Of a stretch of 64,000 nt of DNA, positions 57,811-64,000 are shown in pieces. Below the pieces are notes generated by a model. That model had not been told where the DNA came from and searched no databases. It was given only the letters and a program-made list of their open reading frames with translations. This stretch comes from Chionoecetes opilio. Its lineage: Eukaryota > Arthropoda > Malacostraca > Decapoda > Majidae. The stretch is taken from NCBI GenBank assembly GCA_016584305.1, contig JACEEZ010022620.1, forward strand, positions 18,828 to 82,827. The letters run 5' to 3'. The position numbers were made by a program, and so were the translations under genes. The first letter of the stretch is position 1. Each line of letters starts with the position of its first letter.

Positions 57811-58126
57811 TAGTCCGGCAGTCAAAAGTACATTTTTCTTATAACCTTGTTTTGGGGTCTTAAGTATTTTTTTCAGTGGATTTTGTTTGCCAACATATCC
57901 GGTTTGAAAAATATATATGTTGGCGCGCTGTCAACCTTGGGCAATTTGAAATAATTAGCATAAAACAAAATGGCCGCCAAAATTATATCAAAATACATAA
58001 TATGCCATACATCCCTTACAAATTTACCCAGAGGGTCAACCAATACATTAATTCCAGGGTATTTTGATCCATAAAATCTATTTCTGGTATTTTCAAATTC
58101 AAAATGGCCACCGTTTTCAAAAAGTC
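57811..58126. repeat. Left TIR of the nuclease-CXC element
   Basis: Starts TAGTCCGGCAGTCAAAAG, ends in TTCAAAATGGCCACCGTTTT. Several GGCCGCC and GGCCACC words in AT-rich sequence. Confidence 0.82.
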
Positions 58127-58149
58127 ACATACAGAGCCATGAGGATCTC

Positions 58150-60486
58150 ATGACAGAATTGCAAGGCTTGGCAATTAAAAGTCGCACTACAAAGATGTGG
58201 ATAGATGCTTTCATAAAACCATTAATGATCATGATGCTCTATGTGAGGGCTGAAAGAGAGGGTGCTTCACCTACAAGCAATTCAGCTCATGATGTCCTAC
58301 TTCTATGCATCTGGGCACGAGAATTATGCTCGATATGGCCTCTATTATCTGCGAAGGATGGAGGCCCTCCCACAAAATGTCTTGGAACACTTCATGAAAG
58401 GATCCCATGTGATGAGACACAAGATGGAACTGTGGAGTGGAATCTGGAGTGATATGTATATTGAGACAACTTTTATGCGATGTGGCCATGGGAAGACTGG
58501 CATAATAGGCATCACAACAAAACCTGAAACACTGAAAATCTGGGCTCTTAGTCTGCATTCTTGTGGCCAGATAGTACAGGATGTCTCCAACATAAGAGAT
58601 TCTGACAGGTTACAGAGTTTAAAGACAACCCACAAAGAAGAGGCGAAAGCTAGAATTGATGCAGATAACGCTGACAGAATAGGGCTTCGAAGAAAACTTG
58701 ATATGAGTATACACCCTTTAGCCCCAGAACAACACCCCGAAGGTACAGTTATCAATGTGATTACTGGACGAATTGCTCCACCATCAGTAAATGTTGATAA
58801 AGTACTAGATATTGGCACCAGACAAATGAATGAGTTTGAAAGAAAATTACCTGATGGCTTCTATGATACAATTAAGAAGGAAGTTGAAACTATGAATGTC
58901 ACAAAGAAGTCAATCAAGATGGGGAACATAAGGTTTATGATACAAACCTGATTTATTCCCGAGTGATGGGACTACAAGCTAGTTCTAGAGATATAGATAT
59001 TAAAGAGGTTCTGTCATATGAGCTCTCACCAATCCCCACAGCTCTCTTTACTGAATCAGGAGAAATACGAGTCTCTAAATCAAAGTCTGTCTTGAAAACC
59101 CAGACAAGTATATATGTATCAAACAGGCAGTTGACTCAGAAGTCAGTATGCACAGTCATTGATGGTTGTGCCCTCCTGTGGATTCCTCATTGGCCAGCAT
59201 CAAGTCCAACTAAACAGCCTGTTTTACTTGATTATGTAGATAAATTCAAAAGTCACATAGAACAAAGGCTGAAAACTGAAGATGTGTTTTTGATCTTTGA
59301 CAGATATGAGGATTTCAGTACAAAATGTTCTACAAGGACCTGTAGAGGGAATGAAGGCTGCCGCGTATTTAAGTTAAGTCCCACAGCGCCTCTACCTTCT
59401 CAGAAGCTTGCCCTTACAATGACAGAAAACAAGAAGCAATTGATCAATATTATTTGCGACAACATTCTGAATGACACAGATTTCATTCAGAAGAATACAA
59501 CAAAGCACAAACTTATGATAACAGGTCAGGACAAAACACCTGTAGAAGTAAGTTGCAGTGGTACAATTGTAGAAAGAGCTGACATGGCAACCACTCATGA
59601 AGAAGCTGATAACATCATTGTGCAGCAGGCTATAGCAGTTGCTGTAGCTCAGCAGCAACCTGTCACTGTTCTTGCAGATGATACATATGTTTATGCACTT
59701 CTTCTTTATCATTACCTGGAACAAGGCATACAAACACCAATGTTTATGGAATGACCTGTAAAAGAGAGAACTGTTGTTGATATCCAGGCCACTGTAAAGA
59801 AACATCAGAACATAATTCCAGCAATATTGGCAGGTCATGCTCTTACTGGATGTGATACAGTGGCAGCATGTTTTGGTATAGGAAAAGGAAAGATGTTGGA
59901 AGTACTGAAAACAGGTCTGAATCTGGATATGATAGGTAATGCTGAGGCTAACTGGCCTGAGGTGTTGGAACAGGCAACAAAATTCATAGCTTCCTGTTAT
60001 GGACAATCAAAGACCAATTCTATGTCTGAGGCCAGAGTAAGTGTGTGGACTTCAAAAACGGGGAAGTCGGGAGCAACAGTTACTCCCAAGTTATGTTCTC
60101 TTCCACCTACTACAGAGGCCTTCATTGAGAATGTCACGCGGGCTCATCTGCAAACATGCATATGGAAGAATGCCCTGCAACTAGATCCACCAGATTTGGA
60201 ACCCACAAGTTATGGATGGATCAAAGAAAGCAGAACAAAGTCACTGCTGCCTACAACAGTCCCTACCAATGTTCAGCTAGCACCGAATCATATACTAAAG
60301 TTGATAAGATGCACATGTTCAAGTAAACAGGCATCATGTAAACAAGAATCATGTAAGTCCTCAAGATGCGCATGTAACAAGTCGAGGCTACCATGCACAA
60401 TGTTTTGTGCTTGTCAATCCTCCATTGAATGTTGCAATGATCAAACACGAATATCAGTTGATGAGGATGATGAGGATGATTACTAA
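58150..60486 (+). pseudogene. FEN/XPG-like nuclease with C-terminal CXC cysteine cluster, few lesions
   Basis: One long coding sequence in three open pieces: about 58150-58250 into 58262-58951, 58925-59751, and 59755-60486. Piece 1 has a helical region with MMSYFYASGHENYARYGLYY and MYIETTFMRCGHGK. Piece 2 has LIFDRYEDFSTKC, then THEEADNIIVQQA and VLADDTYVYALLL. Piece 3 starts with AGHALTGCDTVAACFGIGKG. The order FDRY, EEAD, ADDT, GCDT...GIG.GK mirrors the acidic residues and GCDY...GIG helix-hairpin of FEN1/XPG nucleases. The C-terminus (CTCSSKQASCKQESC, CACNKSRLPC, CACQSSIECC, then an acidic tail) is a cysteine array like Tesmin/TSO1 CXC domains, which bind DNA. Lesions: frame change near 58250, one base too many at a GGGG run near 58920, TGA at 59752-59754. 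Similar predicted proteins occur in invertebrates, but I cannot name the family. Confidence 0.65.
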
Positions 60487-60628
60487 TTACCTCAAGAATT
60501 ATATATTTATGCCCATAAGAAATTGAGGACTCAAAACGATCTGGCTAAAAAAACTGTCAATCTTTATTACTTTCATGTTGAACAAGTAATATTCTTATAT
60601 ACATGTATAAGTATAAAAATTCAAACAC

Positions 60629-60647
<19 letters not shown>

Positions 60648-60659
<12 letters not shown>

Positions 60660-60965
60660 GCCATTTTGAAAATGGTGGTCATTTTGGATATGAAAATACC
60701 AGAAATTAATTTTTTGGGTCAAAATAACCTGGAATCCATGTATTGGTTGACCGGTTATGTCAATTTGTAAGGGAATTATGGTATATTATGTATTTTGATA
60801 TTTCCTTGGCGGCCATTTTGTTTTATGCTAATTATCTCAAATTGCCCAAAGTTGACAGCGAGCCAACCAAGATATTTTTCAAGCTGGATATATGGGCAAA
60901 CAAAATCCACTGAAAAAAAAAATTAAGACCCTAAAACAAGGTTGAGCCTGGTGGTTGCCGGACTA
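60648..60965. repeat. Right TIR of the nuclease-CXC element
   Basis: Inverse of 57811-58126 with roughly 80-85 percent identity by eye. Ends TTGCCGGACTA. Confidence 0.82.
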
Positions 60966-61084
60966 CATATCGTAATACGGACTCCGCCCAGGAATCACAA
61001 TGAATACTATAACGACTATTTATGTTGGACTAATTTATCGGGTGACCTTTTTCCTCCCCCACTGTGGCCCCCTAGGGGATTAAA
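60966..61084. other. Junction sequence between the two copies
   Basis: About 120 bp with no counterpart before 57137. Sequence quality drops after about 61080. Confidence 0.5.
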
Positions 61085-64000
61085 GAAAATTTTCAAAAAG
61101 TTTTTTGACAGGACGAAGTGAGGGAAGCTAAGAGTCACGAAAAAAGGGGTTTACTTTGGAGGAAGAAAATTTTTAACTCCTTAAACCCCCAGATTTTTCC
61201 CTTTTGCATAAAATGTCGTCTGTTACCATTAGAAAAGCGGGGTTGTTGATTTTGTGTTTTAAAAAAAAAAAATAATAATCCGATTTATTTTATTTTTTTT
61301 GATTTTTTTGTTTGAAATCGATTTTTTTTTTTTTTAATTTTGATTTTTCACTTTAAAATCTAATACTACGGGATATTTTTGATATTTTAATAAAAAGGAT
61401 TATAATTAGTAAATTTAAAAATGCATGAAAAATACATGACTATAATAAAAGCATATAACAGTAACTAAAAAACTGAGGAACCGCCTGGTCAGAGAAGGAG
61501 AAAAAATTTGTTTCCCTTTTTGAAGCCCCTAAATTTAAAACACACTCCCCCTCAGATCATGTGAGTTTAAAAATTCTTTTTGGGGAAACCAATTAAATTA
61601 AATAAAATTTGTTTTTTATATTCAGTTAAAAGGTATTTTTTTAGCTAACTCTGGATAATAAACTTAGAAAAAGGAATTTGTACTATTATGGGTAATTTTA
61701 AAATTTTCTATACTTTTTCTTAATAATGCTAACCCCTTTTATCCGGCAGCAAAAGAAAATTTTTTTTTATAAACCTTTTTTTGGGGTCTTAAGTATTTTT
61801 TTCAGTGGATTTGTTTGCCAACAACCGGTTTAAAAAAATTTATATGTTGGCGCCGTAAAACCTTTGGGAAATTTTTTGAAAATTAGCTAAAACAAAATGG
61901 CCGCCAAAATTATATCAAATACAAAATAGGGGCCCCCCCAAATCCCTTACAAATTTACCCGGGAGGGTCAACCAAACATTAATTCCGGGTATTTTGACCC
62001 AAAATCTTTTCTGGTATTTTCAAATCAAAATGGCCCCCTTTTTTAAAAAGTCACATACAGAGCCTGAAGGATCTCATGACAAATTGAAAAGGTTTGGGGC
62101 AATAAAAGTCGCACTACAAAGATGTGGATGGATTTTTCATAAACCTTTAATGATCATAGTCTAGTGAGGGCTGAAAGAGAGGGTGTTTCCCTACAAGCAA
62201 TTCGCTCATGAGTCCTACTTCTAGCATCTGGGCACAAAATTATGTCGATAGGGCCCTCTATATCTGCGAAGGATGGAGGCCCCCCAAAAAATGTTTGGAA
62301 CATTTCGAAAGGCCCCTGTGATGAGACACAAGAGGAACGTGGAGTGGAATCTGGAGGGGATATGTATATTGGAACAACTTTTATGCCCGGGGATTGGCCA
62401 GGGGAAGACGGCATAATGGCATCACAACAAAACCTAAAAACACTAAAAATCGGGCCCTTTTAGTCTGCATTTTTGGGCCAGATAGTAAGGATGTCCCCAA
62501 AACAAAAGAGATCGCAGGTTCAGGTTAAGAAAACCCCAAAAAGAAGAGGCGAAAGCAGAATTGAGCGATAACGCTGACAGAATAGGGCTTCGAAAAAAAA
62601 TTTGATAGAGAACACCCTTTACCCAGAACAAACCCCGAAGGTACGTTATCAATGTGATTACTGGACGAATTGCTCCACCTCAGTAAAGGGATAAAGTACT
62701 AGATATTGGCACCAGACAAATGAAGGGTTTTGAAAGAAAATTCCCTATGGTTTCTATATACAATTAAAGAAAAGTTGAAACTATGATGTCAAAAGAAGTC
62801 AATAAGAGGGGAACAAAAGGTTATGATACAAACCTGTTTTATTCCCGAGTGATGGGATAAAGCGTTCTAGAGAATAGATATTAAAGAGGTTCTGTCTATA
62901 CCCCCAATCCCCAACCTCTTTTACTGAATAGGAGAAATACGAGTCCAAAATAAAAGCTGTTTTGAAAACCCAAAAATAAAAATTTTTTCAAACAGGCAGT
63001 TATCAGAAGTCAGTATGCCAGTCTTGAGGTTTTGGCCCTCCGGGGATTCCTCTTTGGCCAGCATCAAGCCCCAAACAAAACGCCGGGTTTATTTATATGT
63101 AAAAAAAATTTCAAAAGTCACATAGAACAAAGGTGAAAACTAAAGAGTGTTTTTTTGTCTTTGCAGATATAGGATTTCAGTACAAAATGTTTAAAAGGAC
63201 CTGTAAGGGAATGAAGGCGCCGCGTATTTAAGTTACCCCCCAACAGCCCCTCTCCCTTTCGAAGTTTTCCCCTTACAATGACAGAAAAAAAGAAGCTTTT
63301 GATCAAAATTTGCGAAAAAACTTTCGAATGACACAGTTTTTATTCGAAAATACAACAAAGCAAAAAACTTGAAACAGGTCGGGAAAAAACCCGTAGAAGT
63401 AATTGCAGGGGTACAATTGTAAAAAGAGCTGACATGGCAACCACTCATAAAAAGGATAACATCATTGTGCAGCAGGTATACGTTGCTGTAGCTCAGGCAA
63501 CCTGTCACTTTTCTTGCAGATATAAAGTTTAGCCTTCTTTTTTTATCATTACCTGGAAAAAGGGGCATAAAAAACACCAATGTTTATGAAATGACCTAAA
63601 AAAAAGAGAGAACTGTGTTGTTCCAGGCCACTGTAAAGAAAATAAAACATAATTCCAGCAAATTGGAGGTCAGCTTTATGGATGTGAACAGGGGAAGCAG
63701 TTTTGGTATGGGGAAAAGGGAAAAATGTTGGAAGTACTGAAAAAAGGTCTGAATCTGGGTATGATAGGAATGCTGACTAACTGGCTGGGTGTTGGAAAAA
63801 GGCAACAAAATTTTTAGCTTCCTTTTTGGACAATCAAAGACCAATTTTTATGCTGAGGCCCGAGTAAGTGGTGGACTTTAAAAACGGGAACGGGAGCAAC
63901 AGTTTCTCCCCAAATTTGTTCTCTTTCCCCCTACTACAGAGGCCTTCATTGAGAAAGTCAGCGGGTCTCTGCAACATCATATGGAAGAAGCCCTGCAAAT
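61085..64000 (+). repeat. Noisy tandem copy of 57137-60175 (2H gene end plus nuclease-CXC element)
   Basis: It begins inside the homologue of exon 3 (AAAAAGTTTTTTGACAGGAC, TGA, GGGAAGCTAAGAGTCAC). It passes through the MITE fragment (about 61173), the left TIR (about 61740) and the nuclease gene, and runs off the window. Across about 3 kb it is about 125 bp shorter than the first copy. Most differences are lost bases and altered homopolymers, so every frame is broken. That pattern is typical of unpolished long reads. Confidence 0.85.

Larger units (their letters stand above)
57811..60965 (+). mobile_element. Long-TIR DNA element encoding a FEN/XPG-like nuclease-CXC protein
   Basis: 3155 bp. 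The left end TAGTCCGGCAG and right end TTGCCGGACTA begin inverted repeats of about 315 bp (57811-58126 and 60648-60965). They share ACCTTGTTTT.GGGTCTTAA, CAGTGGATTTTGTTTGCC, ACAAAATGGCCGCCAA and TGGTATTTTCA. TA may be the target duplication, with termini GTCCGGCA. One gene fills the interior. No DDE transposase motif is visible. A poly-A run at 60631-60654 adjoins the right TIR. Confidence 0.8.

Noticed and set aside
61085..64000. Independent decayed second gene copy
   Set aside because: The differences are mostly dropped bases and homopolymer changes. I treat it as poor-quality sequence until read depth says otherwise.

Overview
The window is animal nuclear DNA. It has spliced genes, very long microsatellites, tRNA-derived SINEs, CR1-like and Gypsy retrotransposons, hAT, piggyBac-type and foldback DNA elements, and no operons. 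The dense (CA)n, (GA)n and (AT)n tracts, together with a CR1-like LINE ending in (TTATGTTC)n, suggest an arthropod, most likely a decapod crustacean. That placement is inference. Only two host loci are convincing. One is the C-terminal half of SRBD1 (40.93-42.42 kb, +). The other is a complete three-exon 2H phosphoesterase gene of the AKAP7/LENG9 type (51.98-57.17 kb, +). Nearly everything else is repeat.

Layout. 0-3.7 kb: (CA)n tracts, two tRNA-Val-type SINEs and a noisy copy of a repeat unit. 3.7-12.8 kb: a composite unit of about 5 kb repeated roughly twice. It is built from a CGCCAG/CTGGCG palindrome cluster, a small open frame with a C-terminal membrane segment, a shared AT-rich block, foldback arms full of GTTTCGTAC words, a satellite-like array and minus-strand exon-like fragments. 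13.3-28.3 kb: one block present twice in tandem. It holds an LTR element without gag or pol whose 5' LTR is split by a hAT element carrying a perfect 8-bp target duplication. 29-33.1 kb: a decayed CR1-like LINE. 33.1-35.7 kb: (GA)n, a minisatellite and (AT)n. 35.7-40.0 kb: a Gypsy-type element on the minus strand with two 848-bp LTRs, gag and protease remains, and no reverse transcriptase. 40.7-43.4 kb: the SRBD1 segment between short direct repeats. 43.4-50.7 kb: simple repeats, LINE tails, a 312-bp unit arranged head-to-head, a TA-flanked MITE, a cluster of TTAA-flanked MITEs and a 31-bp minisatellite. 52-57.2 kb: the 2H gene with a repeat-filled second intron. 57.8-61.0 kb: a 3.15-kb DNA element with TIRs of about 315 bp that encodes a FEN/XPG-like nuclease joined to a CXC-type cysteine-rich tail. 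61.1-64 kb: a noisy second copy of 57.1-60.2 kb.

Sequence quality matters here. Several stretches (about 0.6-3.7, 14.5-15.8, 17.6-20.65 and 61.1-64 kb) look like uncorrected long-read sequence: homopolymers are stretched, bases are dropped, and each has a cleaner copy nearby. Single Ns lie at 6827 and about 20650. Frameshifts in these stretches should not be read as biology, and the large tandem duplications may be assembly artefacts.

The strongest candidate for an undescribed system is the 57,811-60,965 element: a mobile-looking unit with long TIRs whose only protein looks like a structure-specific nuclease rather than a known transposase.
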